64,000 bases of DNA. Origin: Triticum aestivum (lineage: Eukaryota > Streptophyta > Magnoliopsida > Poales > Poaceae). A model generated the notes under the pieces. That model was not told the DNA's origin, did not search any database, and saw only the letters and a program-made list of their open reading frames with translations. This document shows, one piece after another, positions 44,767 through 55,502 of the stretch; position 1 is the first letter of the stretch; every line of letters starts with the position of its first letter. The stretch covers positions 133,584,979 through 133,648,978 of the forward strand of contig NC_057809.1 of the NCBI RefSeq assembly GCF_018294505.1, read 5' to 3'. The position numbers and the translations under genes were made by a program.

Positions 44767-45650
44767 TAATATGGAGTAATGGGAGAGAGGCAGGCGGCGG
44801 TCAAACCCCTAGCTCGCCTCCCGGTAAGCTTGCGCACTGGAATGCCGGCATGCCTACCGATGTTTCACACAGCTACTCACATGCCTCCTGATGACAATGT
44901 GTAGCGAGCATGCCTCCCGTCAATTCACACACCTGCATGCACGCCTCCCGGTCTGCCTGCGCGGTGGACTACTCGCATGGATCCCATCAACTCATGCCTA
45001 CTCGCATGGCACACGGGTCGCATGGCGGCAAGTATATTGTTTTTCTATTTGGATGATTAATGCTACCGCTTTATTGCTTAACCGAAGCATGGCACGTATC
45101 CATTGTTGGTATAGCGCTCACGATTCGAATAAATAATACGTTTGGGATATTGGTTCCCAATTATTAATAATCTCCCATTTGTAAGAAGATAAAGATTACA
45201 TCAAAACTGGTCTCAAATTTGACAAAAAAGTACAATGCCACTTTGTATTGGTGCCCATATGACAACACGATAAGTTTCATGAATTTCAAATAAGTTTTGA
45301 TGAACTAGAATTTAAAAATCAAGATTCTCGACGTTTGAAATTTCTTGCACGGGGAGTAAACATGCACCCAGTGAGACACATGTGTTTTTGCAATCCATTT
45401 AGGTGCACTGTCACGTGTGCATGTAGCTCAAATTTAATTTTTGCACATTATACCCCTAGAAAATCAAACAGTGTACTAAAACGTCTTAATGATCTCTGTT
45501 TTTTTTAAATTAATACGTCCCTCCTTTGGTAACGTATGTTCACCGCGGGATAATTTAACATGCATCATAGTTGCGGTGGATTCGCGGTGTGTGTGTGTGT
45601 GTGGCAGTACACTACGAGTCGTGAGCCATCATGTGGGTTGGCCATTTTTT
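44767..45650. other. Upstream flank of zf-XS remnant, no gene
   Basis: It contains several loose copies of CATGCCTCCCG/CACGCCTCCCGG spaced 35-60 bp (44810-45010), then AT-rich sequence, then a short (GT)n run near 45588-45602. No coding region is supported. Confidence 0.5.
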
Positions 45651-46387
45651 GAGGCAGGTGCCGCATCAAAGTCATGAATTCGTTACTTAAAACATTACAC
45701 AACCCTTTCATACATACATGTTTTGGCCACATGCAGTCGATGGTTGTCCTACACGACACTAGATACTCGCGTGTGACGCTTTCTGCGGGCCTGCGAGGTT
45801 GTCGTCCATCACTTTGACGAACATGCGGCGGATAGGTTAATTTGACCAGCAAGGTAGAATCTTTTTTGTTTGTGTTATGGTGGGAGTATACAGTATGCGG
45901 AGGTGGGAGGGGACTAGCATATATACTATATGTACACGTCCCTAAACAAGTACACCTCACTCAGTGTTGGGACTTTTCGGTTTCTGAGGCACGTGCCACA
46001 TCAAAGTTGTGAAATTGGCTATTCGAACATCACACAACACCTCTTTGGGCGACATGCATGCAGACAGTGGTTGTCCTAGGACACTCACGTGTGACGCTTC
46101 CATCTGTGGAACACGAGGCCATCGTCGATGCATGCATCGCTTTGACCTACATCGGGAGAGGTTAATTAATTTCACCATCAAGGAGGATTCTTTTTGGGCT
46201 GTATTACGGTAGGATCATATAGTATGCGTCGAAGACTGGGAAGGGGACCATCATATGTAGTACGCTTCATGAACCTTGCTCTATGTGGGGAATTTACGTT
46301 TTTCGAGGCATGTGCCACATCAAAGTTGTGCGTTTTGGGTATTCAACAAATGTTTGGCCCACATGCAAAGTGATGGTGGTTGTCCTT
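45651..46387 (+). repeat. Long tandem repeat, unit about 320-335 bp, cut by A-plus
   Basis: Three unit starts are visible at 45651, 45986 and 46305 (GAGGCA(G/C/T)GTGCC(G/A)CATCAAAG). Shared landmarks follow in the first two (CACATGCAG...GGTTGTCCTA, CGTGTGACGCTT, AGGTTAATT, GGATTCTTTTTG, AGTATGCG). The third unit is interrupted by the insertion of A-plus at 46388 in the GGTTGTCCTT segment. Open frames within are repeat artefacts. Confidence 0.8.
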
Positions 46388-47969
46388 TGATACGTCTCTG
46401 ACGTATCTATGATTTTTGATTGTTCCATGCTGTTATATTATCAATCTTGGATGTTTTATAATCATTTTATATCATTTTTTGGTACTAACCTATTGACATA
46501 GTGCCAATTACTGTTTTCAGCATGTTTTTTACATCACAGGAAATCAATACCAAACGGAGTCCAAATGCAAAAAAACTTTACGCAGATTTTTTTGTACCAG
46601 AAGACACCCAATGGGCCAAGGCAGCGCCTTGGGGGTGCTCCGAGGGGAGCACAACCCACCAGGGCGCACCAGGAGGCCCAGGCGCGCCCTCATGGGTTGT
46701 GCCCACCTTGGGTGCCCCCCAGACCACCCCTTTGATTTATAAATACCCCAATATTCCAGAAACCCTAGGGGAGTCGACGAAAATCAATTCCAACCGCCGC
46801 AGAGTCCAGAACCACCAGATCCAATCTAGACACCATCACGGAGGGGTTCACCACTTCCATTGGTGCCTCTCCGATGATGCATCAGCAGTTCTTTGTAGAC
46901 CGTCGGGTCCGTAGTTAGTAGCTAGATGCCTTCCTCTCTCTCGTTTGGTTCTCAATACAATGGTCTCTTGGAGATCCATATGATGTAACTCTTTTTCTCG
47001 AGATGTTTGTTGGGATCAACTGAACTTTGAGTTTATGCTCAGATCTATCTTTTTATATCCATGAAAGTTGTTTGAGTTTCTTTGATCTCTTATATGCATG
47101 ATTGCTTATAGCCTCATATTTCTTCTCCAATATTTGGGTTTTGTTTGGCCAACTTTATCTATTTATATTACAATGGGAAGAGGTGCTTTGTAGTGGGTTC
47201 GATCTTACGGTGCTTGATCCCAGTGACAGAAAGGGAACCAACACGTATGTATCGCTTCTACTAAGGAGAAAACGATGGGGTCAATCTCTACATAGATAGA
47301 TCTTGTCTACATCATGTCATCGTTCTTATTACATTACCCCGTTTCTCCATGAACTGAATACACTAGATGCATGCAGGATAGCAGTCGATGTGTGGAGTAA
47401 TAGTAGTAGATGCAGGCAGGAGTCGGTCCACTAATCTTGGACGTGATGCCTATATACTAATCATTACCTGGATATCGTCATGACTATTTGAAGTTCTATT
47501 TAATTGCCCAATAGTAATTTGTTTACCCACCGTTTGCTATTTTTCTCGAGAGAAGTCACTAGTGAAACCTCCGGCCCCCGGGTCTCTTTCTCATATTATT
47601 TGCCTTTGCGATCTACTTTTCCTTTGCTTTTATTTTCAGATCTATTAAACCAAAAATACAAAAAATACCTTGCTATGTTTTATTCTTATTTATTTTATTT
47701 TGCATTCGATCTATCAATCTACTACAATTTATCTCACGTCTGTTTGCCTATCTTGAGGCGCCGCTACCCGAAAGGGATTGACAACCCCTTTTACACGTCT
47801 GGTTGCGAGTATTTGTTATTTGTGTGCAGGTGTTGTTTACGTTGTGTTGCTTGGTTCTCCTACTGGTTCGATAACCTTGGTTTCATATCTGAGGGAAATA
47901 CCTACCGCTGCTGTGCTGCATCATCCCTTCCTCTTTGGGGAAATACCGACGTAGTTTCAAGCCGCATCA
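46388..47969 (+). repeat. A-plus first LTR
   Basis: 1582 bp, TGATACGTCTCTGACG to GCCGCATCA. TATA box TATAAATA at 46738-46745, directly after a GC-rich stretch. The Asp-tRNA type primer-binding site TGGCGCCGTTGCGGGGGA follows at about 47981-47998. Confidence 0.88.
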
Positions 47970-48186
47970 AAACGAATTTCTGGCGCCGTTGCGGGGGAGG
48001 ATCATCAACATATACCAGGTTCCTAATCACAAATCTCAACTCCTCGCAATTTATATTTATTTGCCATTTGCCTCTCATTTTCCTCTCCCCCACTTCACAA
48101 AAATTTGCCGTTTTATTCGCCCCTCTTTTTCGTTCGCCGTTTTCTTGCCGGATCTGTTTTTGATGCAATCTTGTTGTGTAGTCATC

Positions 48187-48422
48187 ATGACTCAAGAGAA
48201 CACCAAATTGTGTGATTTCTCAAATACGGACAACAATGATTTTATTGGCACTCTTCTTGCTCCTCCCGCCACTAGTGTGGAGTCTTGTGATATTAATACT
48301 GCTTTGCTGAATCTTGTTCTGAAAGATCAATTTTTCGGTACTCCTAATGAGGATGCCGCATCCCATCTTAATACCTTCATGGAATTATGCGATATGCAAA
48401 AGAAAAAAGATGTGGACAATGA
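48187..48422 (+). pseudogene. A-plus gag N-terminus, cut off by B fragment
   Basis: The ATG at 48187 (MTQENTKLCDFSNTD) begins 79 codons that include LVLKDQFFGTPNEDAASHLNTFMELCDMQKKKDVDND. The QFxGxPxEDxxxHLxxFxELC pattern is the start of the retrotransposon gag domain in many Gypsy elements. After DVDND the sequence switches to non-homologous DNA and meets TAA at 48442-48444. The next recognisable gag piece is at 51935, so the middle of gag is lost. Confidence 0.8.
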
Positions 48423-49036
48423 TGTATGTGACATGGAAGAGTAACCCTTGATCCTAATCGATTGTACATTTGCATTCAAAAGCAAATCTTAAATAATGCA
48501 CAAATTTAGGGGGAGCTCTTGCTTATCACATACTTCTCAAAGCGACGATGTATTTAAATCTTATTATCACTTGTCGAAGCTTTGACCTATATGTTGTCAT
48601 CAATTACCAAAAAGGGGGAGATTGAAAGTGCAACTATCCCTGGGTGGTTTTGGTAATTACTAACAACATATAGCTCATTGAACTAATGCTATTTCAAGAT
48701 GATCATTTCAGAAAGTTCAATGATTGGCATGGCATGGATTAGGAATGTGGACCCCTCAAAATGCTAAGGACACATATTGGCTCAAGCTCAAGACTCTTCA
48801 TTTTCATTTTAGTGATCCAAGATCACATTGAGTCCATAGGAAAAGCCAATACTATTAAAAGGGGATGAGGTGTTGCTTAATGACTTACTTGCTCAAAATG
48901 CTTAGTGATATGCTCCAAAAACCCTCAACCACTTTCTCATATCCACATATGTCCCAAACCAAAAGTCAAACTCGGCCCCATCGAAATGTTCTATTCGACG
49001 CCACCGAGTTAACTTGACATAGCCACTGCCAGAAAC

Positions 49037-50716
49037 TGAAAGCACAAGTGCTCCCTAGGTGGTTTTGGTAATTAATGACAACATATCTCTTGTTGGACTA
49101 ACGTTTCTATCTAGTATGTTTCAGATAAGTTCAACAATGGAGTGGCATGGACTAAAGGTTGTGGGAAATTCTCCAAGATGCTAAGGACAAAGGATTGGCT
49201 AAAGCTTAAAGCTCAAGACTCTTCATTTTACATTTTAGTGATCCAAGATCACATTGAGTCCATAGGAAAAGCCAATACTATCAAGGAGGGATGAGGTGTT
49301 GCTTAATGAGCCTCTTGCTTCAATTGCTTAATGATATGCTCCAAAATCCTCAGCTACTTTCCCACTTCCACATATAACCTAAACCTAAGCCAAACTCGGA
49401 CCTACCGATTATTTCTATCCGGTGCCACCGAGTTTCACTTGTCATAGCCATTGCCAAACCCTAGCAAATCGGTTCTACCGATAGGGATCTCGGTCTAACC
49501 GAGATGAGATTGTAATCTCACTGTGTATGTCCATTGCCAAAATTGGTCTCACGGATCTTGTGCAATCGGTACTACCGAGGTTACAATGCAAACTCACTGT
49601 GTATGCTCATTACCAAAATCGGTCTCACCGAGTTTGTGTAATCGGTCCCACCGAGTTTTCCTGACCAACCCTCTGGTTAGCTTATTACCAAATCGGTCTC
49701 ACCGAGTTTGTGTAATCGGTCTCACCGAGATTACGTTATGCCCTAACCCTAACCATATCGGTCCTACCGAGTTGCATGTCAGTCCCACCGAAAATCTCTA
49801 ATGGTCACTAGGTTTACTATTTCGGTCCGACCGAGTTTGTTGATTCGGTCCCACCGAGATTGGTAAATTGTGTGTAACGGTTGGATTTTGTGTGGAGGCT
49901 ATATATACCCCTCCACCTCCTCTTCACTCGTGGAGAGAGCCATCAGAACACATCTACACTTCCAATTCATATGTTCTGAGAGAGAACCACCTACTCATGT
50001 GTTGAGGCCAAGATATTCCATTCCTACCACATGAATCTTGATCTCTAGCCTTCCCCAAGTTGCTTTCCACTCAAATCTTCTTTCCACCAAATCCAAATCC
50101 TGTGAGAGAGAGTTGAGTGTTGGGGAGACTATCATTTGAAGCACAAGAGCAAGGAGTTCATCATCAACACACCATTTGTTACTTCTTGGAGAGTGGTGTC
50201 TCCTAGATTGGCTAGGTGTCACTTGGGAGCCTCCGACAAGATTGTGGAGTTGAACCAAGGAGTTTGTAAGGGCAAGGAGATCGCCTACTTCGTGAAGATC
50301 TACCACTAGTGAGGCAAGTACTTCGTGGGCGATGGCCATGGTGGGATAGACAAGGTTGCTTCTTCGTGGACCCTTTGTGGGTGGAGCCCTTCATGGACTC
50401 GCGCAACCGTTACCCTTCGTGGGTTGAAGTCTCCATCAACGTGGATGTAGGATAGCAGCACCTATCCGAACCACGGGAAAAACATCCGTGTCTCCAATTG
50501 CGTTTGAATTCTCCAAACCCTTCCCTTTACATTCTTGCAAGTTGCATGCTTTACTTTCCGCTGCCTATATACTCTTTGCATGCTTGCTTGATATGTATTG
50601 TGAATGTTGAAATTGTGCCTAAACTCCACTTAAACCGAAAAAGCTTAAAAATTGCAACTTTAGCATTAAGTGTCTAATCACCCCCCCTCTAGACACATCT
50701 ACTTCAAGGTCCTACA
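49037..50716 (+). mobile_element. Solo LTR of family B nested in the B 3' LTR
   Basis: 1680 bp from TGAAAGCACAAGTGCTCCC to TTCAAGGTCCTACA, with target duplication GAAAC at 49032-49036 and 50717-50721. The TATA box is at 49900-49907. It is upstream-flanked by about ten TCGGT-NNN-ACCGA palindromes (49440-49860). Confidence 0.92.
49440..49860. promoter_or_regulatory. Array of TCGGT-NNN-ACCGA palindromes upstream of B LTR TATA
   Basis: Within about 420 bp the motif TCGGT-NNN-ACCGA recurs at least nine times with variable centres (TCT, CTA, ACT, CTC, CCC, CTC, CTC, CCT, CCG, CCC), plus degenerate copies. Arms stay constant while centres change. The array ends about 40-60 bp before the TATA box. 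The same arrays occur at 50730-51110 in the outer B LTR and, inverted, at 36080-36540. Confidence 0.75.
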
Positions 50717-51934
50717 GAAACCCTAGTCATTTCGGTCTCACCGAGATGGGATTGCAAACTCTCTGTTTCCCTTTGTAACGTTTCTGTCCAACCAAGATGA
50801 GCGATCGGTCCCACCAAGTTCGCAATGCAAACTCTCTATTTACCTATCATAATGTTTCAGTCTCACTGAAATGAGCGATTCGGTCCCATCGAGTTTGCCT
50901 GACCAACTCTCTGGTTACCTTATTACCAAAATCGGTACCACCGAGTTTGTGTAATTGAACTCACCGAGATTACGTTATGCCCTAACCCTAATGAAATCGG
51001 TCCCATCGAGATTGACATATCGGTCCCACCGCTAACGTTCACATTTTGAACTGAATCGGTGTCACCGAGTTTTCTGATTCGGTCCATCGAGTTTGGTAAA
51101 TGTGTGTAATGATTAGATTTTGTGTGGAAGCTATATATACCCCTCCACCCTTCCTTCATTAGCAAGGAGAGCCATCAGAATGTGCCTACACTTCCATCAT
51201 ACATTTTATGAGAGAGAACCACCTACTCATGTGTTGAGACCAAGATATTCCATTCCAACCATATGAATCTTGATCTCTAGCCTTCCCCAAGTTGCTTTCC
51301 ACTCAAATCATCTTTCCACCAAATCCAAGTCTGAGAGAGAGAGTGGAGTGTTGGGGAGACTATCATTTGAAGCACAAGAGCAAGGAGTTCATCATCAACA
51401 CACCATCTATTACCTTTTGGAGAGTGGTGTCTCCTAGATTGGTTAGGTGTCACTTGGGAGCCTCCAACAAGATTGTGGAGTTGAACCAAGGAGTTTGTAC
51501 GGGCAAGGAGATCGTCTACTTCGTGAAAATCTACCCTAGTGAGGCAAGTCCTTCGTGGGCGATGGCCATGGTGGGATAGACAAGGTTGCTTCTTCGTGGA
51601 CCCTTCGTGGGTGGAGCCCTCCGTGAACAACCGTTACCCTTCGTGGTTTGATGTCTCCATCAACGTGGATGTACGATAGCACCATCTACCGGAACCACGC
51701 CAAAAATCTCCGTGTCTACATTGCGTTTGCTCCCTCCAAACTCCTCCCTTTACCTTCATATGAAAATGTTTTACATTCCGCTACTATACTCTTAGACTTG
51801 CATGTGTAGGTTGATTGCTTGACTTGTGCTAAGTTGCTAAAATCTGCCAAGACTTAAAATTGGAAAAGGCTAGATTTTTGTTTGGTCAAGTAGTCTAATC
51901 ACCCCCCCTCTAGACATGCTTTCGATCCTACAAA

Positions 51935-52258
51935 AAAGTTTTCAACACTACCATGGAAGAAAAGTTTAATAAGATTGATGATTTGTCTAGAAGTGTTGAT
52001 AGAACTTCTCATGTTGTAGAAAGTCTGAAGATGAAATTTTTTATGCCTAAGGTTGAGGAATCAATTAAAGCTCTTTATGTTTCTATGGATGAAAGTAATA
52101 AAAGAACAACTATGCTTAGAGCTAAAAGAGAATTTTTAGAAAAAGCGTTTTCTAGTGATTACTTTTGCAAAAGTGATGAAGATCTTAAAATGATCGGTGT
52201 TCCTTCTATTGATTCCTTGTTTAGTAAAGTTAAGATTGAGGAAAAAGGGACTGGATAA
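51935..52258 (+). pseudogene. A-plus gag C-terminal segment
   Basis: Open from 51953 (MEEKFNKIDDLSRSVDRTSHVVESLKMK), with a few gag codons before it. It is helical and charged, consistent with the coiled-coil C-terminus of gag in this family, followed by AKREFLEKAFSSDYFCKSDEDLKMIG. It ends in TAA 52256-52258 but the same frame is open again right after and leads into the protease. Confidence 0.72.
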
Positions 52259-52974
52259 GAGTCAACTTTAGTTAGAAGGCGTCCCGATAATTCGGAGGGT
52301 GGAAATCTTGTTGAGAAAATGGATAGAAGTGGGTTTGAAGAGGTCAAAACTTTAGCTAGTGATGTGCCCACTCTTTTGGATTACAAAGACTTTAATGATG
52401 ATAGTTGCTCTTTGATTGATTGTATTTCTTTGTTGCAATCCATGATAAATTCACCCCATGCTTATGAACAAAATAAAGCTTTTACTAAACATATTGTTGA
52501 TGCTATGATGAAAGCTTTAGAAGAAAAGTTGGAATTAGAAGTTTCAATTCCTAGAAAATTGCATGATGAATGGGAACCTATTATCAAAGTCAAGATTAAA
52601 AATTATGAGTGTTTTTCTTTGTGTGACTTGGGTGCTAGTGTTTCTACAACTCCGAAATCTTTATGTGATGTGCTTGGTCTTACTAATATTGAAGAATGCT
52701 CTTTAAATTTGCACTTGGCAGATTCTACTATTAAAAGCCTATGGGAAGAATTAATGATGTTCTTATTCTTGCAAATAGGAATTATGTGCCCATAGATATT
52801 ATTGTTCTTGATATTGATTGCAATCCGTCTTGTCCAATTATTCTTGGTAGACCATTTTTACGCACTATCGATGTCGTGATTGATATATAAGAAGGCATTA
52901 TTAAGTTCCAATTTCCTTTGAGGAAGGGTATGGAACACTTCCCTAGAACAAGAATTAGTCCACCATATGAATAA
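52259..52974 (+). pseudogene. A-plus aspartic protease domain
   Basis: Same frame as the gag C-terminus. It includes HAYEQNKAFTKHIVDAMMKALEEKL, then the retropepsin KIKNYECFSLCDLGASVSTTPKSLC. The catalytic motif is DLGASVS, the usual form in Athila/Tat-like and Sabrina-type elements. A frameshift near 52745 moves to another frame, which completes the domain with INDVLILANRNYVPIDIIVLD and PIILGRPFLRTIDVVIDI, a stop, and KFQFPLRKGMEHFPR, ending at 52972-52974. No RT follows, so this element supplies at most gag and protease. Confidence 0.82.
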
Positions 52975-55502
52975 ATCATGAGGGCATCTTATGGATCTCG
53001 AAACAAAGATGACAAAACTTAGATCCTCGCTTTATGCCTAGCTAAGGGCGTAAAACTATAGCGCTTGTTGGGAGGCAACCCAATGAATTAAATTTATTTT
53101 TTGCTTTTTTTCTTTATGTTCTTGAGTGTTTGCACAATTATGCGACTGTTATGACTGTTTTTTGTGTTTTAATTAGTGTTTGTGCCAAGTGAAGCCTTAG
53201 GATCTTCTTGGGTGACAGTTGTTTGATATTGCTGAGAAAACAGAAACTTTTGCGCTCGCGAAAATAATTTTCAATTTTAACCAGAGAGAGATAAAATACC
53301 AATTACTTTTCAAGTAGATTCATATACAAATTTCCCAGGCCGTCCTAATATTTTAGAGTTTTTGGAGTTACAGAAGTATTTGAATTACCCAGATTGCTAC
53401 AAGCTGTTCTATTTTTGACAGATTCTGTTTTCTTTGCATTGTGTGCTTGTTTTGATGGCTCTATGGTTTTCTATGATGAGTTTGTGCCATAGAAAAGTTG
53501 GAATACAGTATATATAATGCAAGAACAAAATAAGAATTGGTTTACTACAATACTTATTGTAGTGATTTATTTTCTTATACTAACGGATCGCACGAAGGCT
53601 TTTGTTGAGTTTTGTGTGATTAAAGTTTTCAAGTTTTGGGTTATCTTACGATGGATGAAGGAATAAGGAGTAAGAAGAGCCTAATCTTGGGTATGCCCCA
53701 GCATCCCAAGCTATTATCCAAAAGTGAGCAAGCAACTAAGCTTGGGGATGCCCCCGAGTGGCATCCCCTCTTTTTTTTAACGACCATCGGTATTTTACTC
53801 GAAGCTATATTTTTATTCGCCACATGCTATGTGTTTTGCTTGGAGCGTCTTGTATGATATGAGTCTTTGTTTGTTTTATTTTGTATTTTAAGTCTTGATT
53901 CCTTGCTGGACGCACCTATTTGAGAGAGCCAAAATTATGTCATGACTTGTTAGAATTGCTCTCTATGCTTCACTTAATTTTTTATGAGCTATGGACTTGC
54001 TCTAGTGCTTCACTTATATCTTTTTGATACGGTGTGCTTTAGTATTTTTTGAAGAAATGCTCTCTTGCTTCACATAGATTTATTTGAGAGTTAGTAAAAT
54101 TTTCAAGAAATTCTCTCTTGCTTCACTTAAATTATTTTGAGAAAAAGAAATATTACGCTCATGATCTTCACTTATATTTGTTTGAGCTTTTCAAAAGCAA
54201 CACATAAAAATTGGTCCCAAAGTGATAGGTATCCAAGAAGAATATAATAAAAACTTTCATGAAGATCATTGGACAAAATAAACTTGATTCTTAATAATAG
54301 TTTTGAGATGTGATATGTGAGTCATCTTGATGAGTAATTATGCTTTAGTAAGAATATTGGTGTTAAGGTTTGTGATTCCCTATGCAAGCACGAAAGTCAA
54401 TAATTATGCAATGAAATAATATCCTACTTGTGGTGGATTACTCAGTGTTAATTATGCTTAATGCTCACTTATGAGATTATGCATTTCTTGGTTGGTCGCT
54501 TCTCACTCTTTTGCTAGCCTTCATTTTGCACTAAGTATGATCACTACTTGTGCATCCAAAAACCTTCAAACCAATTTTGCCACATGAGTCCACTATATCT
54601 ACCTATATGTTGTATTCTTTTTCCGTTCTAAGAAATTTGAATGTGCCATCTCTAATTTTCAAGATGAACTTCTCTTTCGTGTGTTTGTACCACTCGCGGA
54701 GCGGTGAGGGTGGCTAATATTTTCCATGCTAGATGTGTTATTCTCACGATGAATGTTTATTCACTTGTCATTGCACAAGAGTAAGGCAAAGGTATTAGGG
54801 ATGCCTAGCCCCGAAATGAAAAATGAATTTACTTTATGTTGTGAAATAATAAATTCCTTGGAAAGTGTTGGTATGGAAGGCACCCGTGGATATGGTTAGC
54901 CATGGAAAGTGAAAGTATGGTGGAAAAGGGAATAAACTTTATTTTCTGTTTGGGAACTGCCTATGATATATCTAGCATGGAAAGTGTTGGGAACTCTAAG
55001 TCGTTTTCGTTGGAGGGAAGGACACACCTCCCAAAATGTTTTTATCTCTAAGTTTTTTTCTTTGAGCTTTGGCACCTCTACAAATCCCTACTTCCCTCTG
55101 CGAAGGGCCTTTCTTTTACTTTATGCAATTTTTATTTTTGAATTTGAGTCTCCATCTCTCTTATAAAAGAACCAACTAGGAGGCACTATGATCGTACTTG
55201 AGAATTGGGTGTAGTTAATATGCGAGTGTGTTTCTTGAATGGATCAATGAGTGAGCATGATGGGCTAGGGATAGCTTATTTTAGCGTTGATATTTTGAAA
55301 GACATGGTTGCTTGTTGATATGCTTGAGTATTTAAGTTATCATGTCAAAACTAGACTATTTCTTTGAACAATATAAAAGTCCAAATGTCCATGCTATAAA
55401 GAAAAGAATATGATATGACATGTTAGGCAGCATTCCACATCAAAAATTCTGTTTTTATCACTTACCTACTCAAGGACGAGCAGGAGTTAAGCTTGGGGAT
55501 GT
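52975..55502 (+). other. A-plus 3' untranslated region and polypurine tracts
   Basis: 2.5 kb of AT-rich non-coding sequence. AGCGCTTGTTGGGAGGCAAC lies just after the protease end (about 53060-53080). An internal polypurine-like CTAAGCTTGGGGATG is at 53736-53750, and the functional tract TTAAGCTTGGGGATGT at 55488-55502 abuts the LTR. Small open frames (53636-53857, 54963-55166) show no domain. Confidence 0.6.

Larger units (their letters stand above)
48423..51932 (+). mobile_element. Truncated family B element: internal 3' end plus 3' LTR
   Basis: About 200 bp of internal sequence ends in a polypurine tract AAAAAGGGGGAGAT (48609-48622). A B-type LTR follows (48623-51932, about 1625 bp after removing the nested solo LTR), starting TGAAAGTGCAACTATCCC and ending TTTCGATCCTACA. 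There is no 5' LTR and no primer-binding site. Together with the loss of the gag middle of A-plus, this indicates one deletion running from the A-plus gag into the B element. Confidence 0.8.

Noticed and set aside
44367..44769. 125-codon plus-strand frame (VVGVVAEVVIGVIAG...)
   Set aside because: It is the complement of an acidic GAC/GAG-rich first exon of the zf-XS remnant. The Val/Ile run is a shadow.
53636..55166. Small frames in the A-plus 3' region
   Set aside because: No domain, not conserved in A-minus, and positioned in an AT-rich untranslated region.
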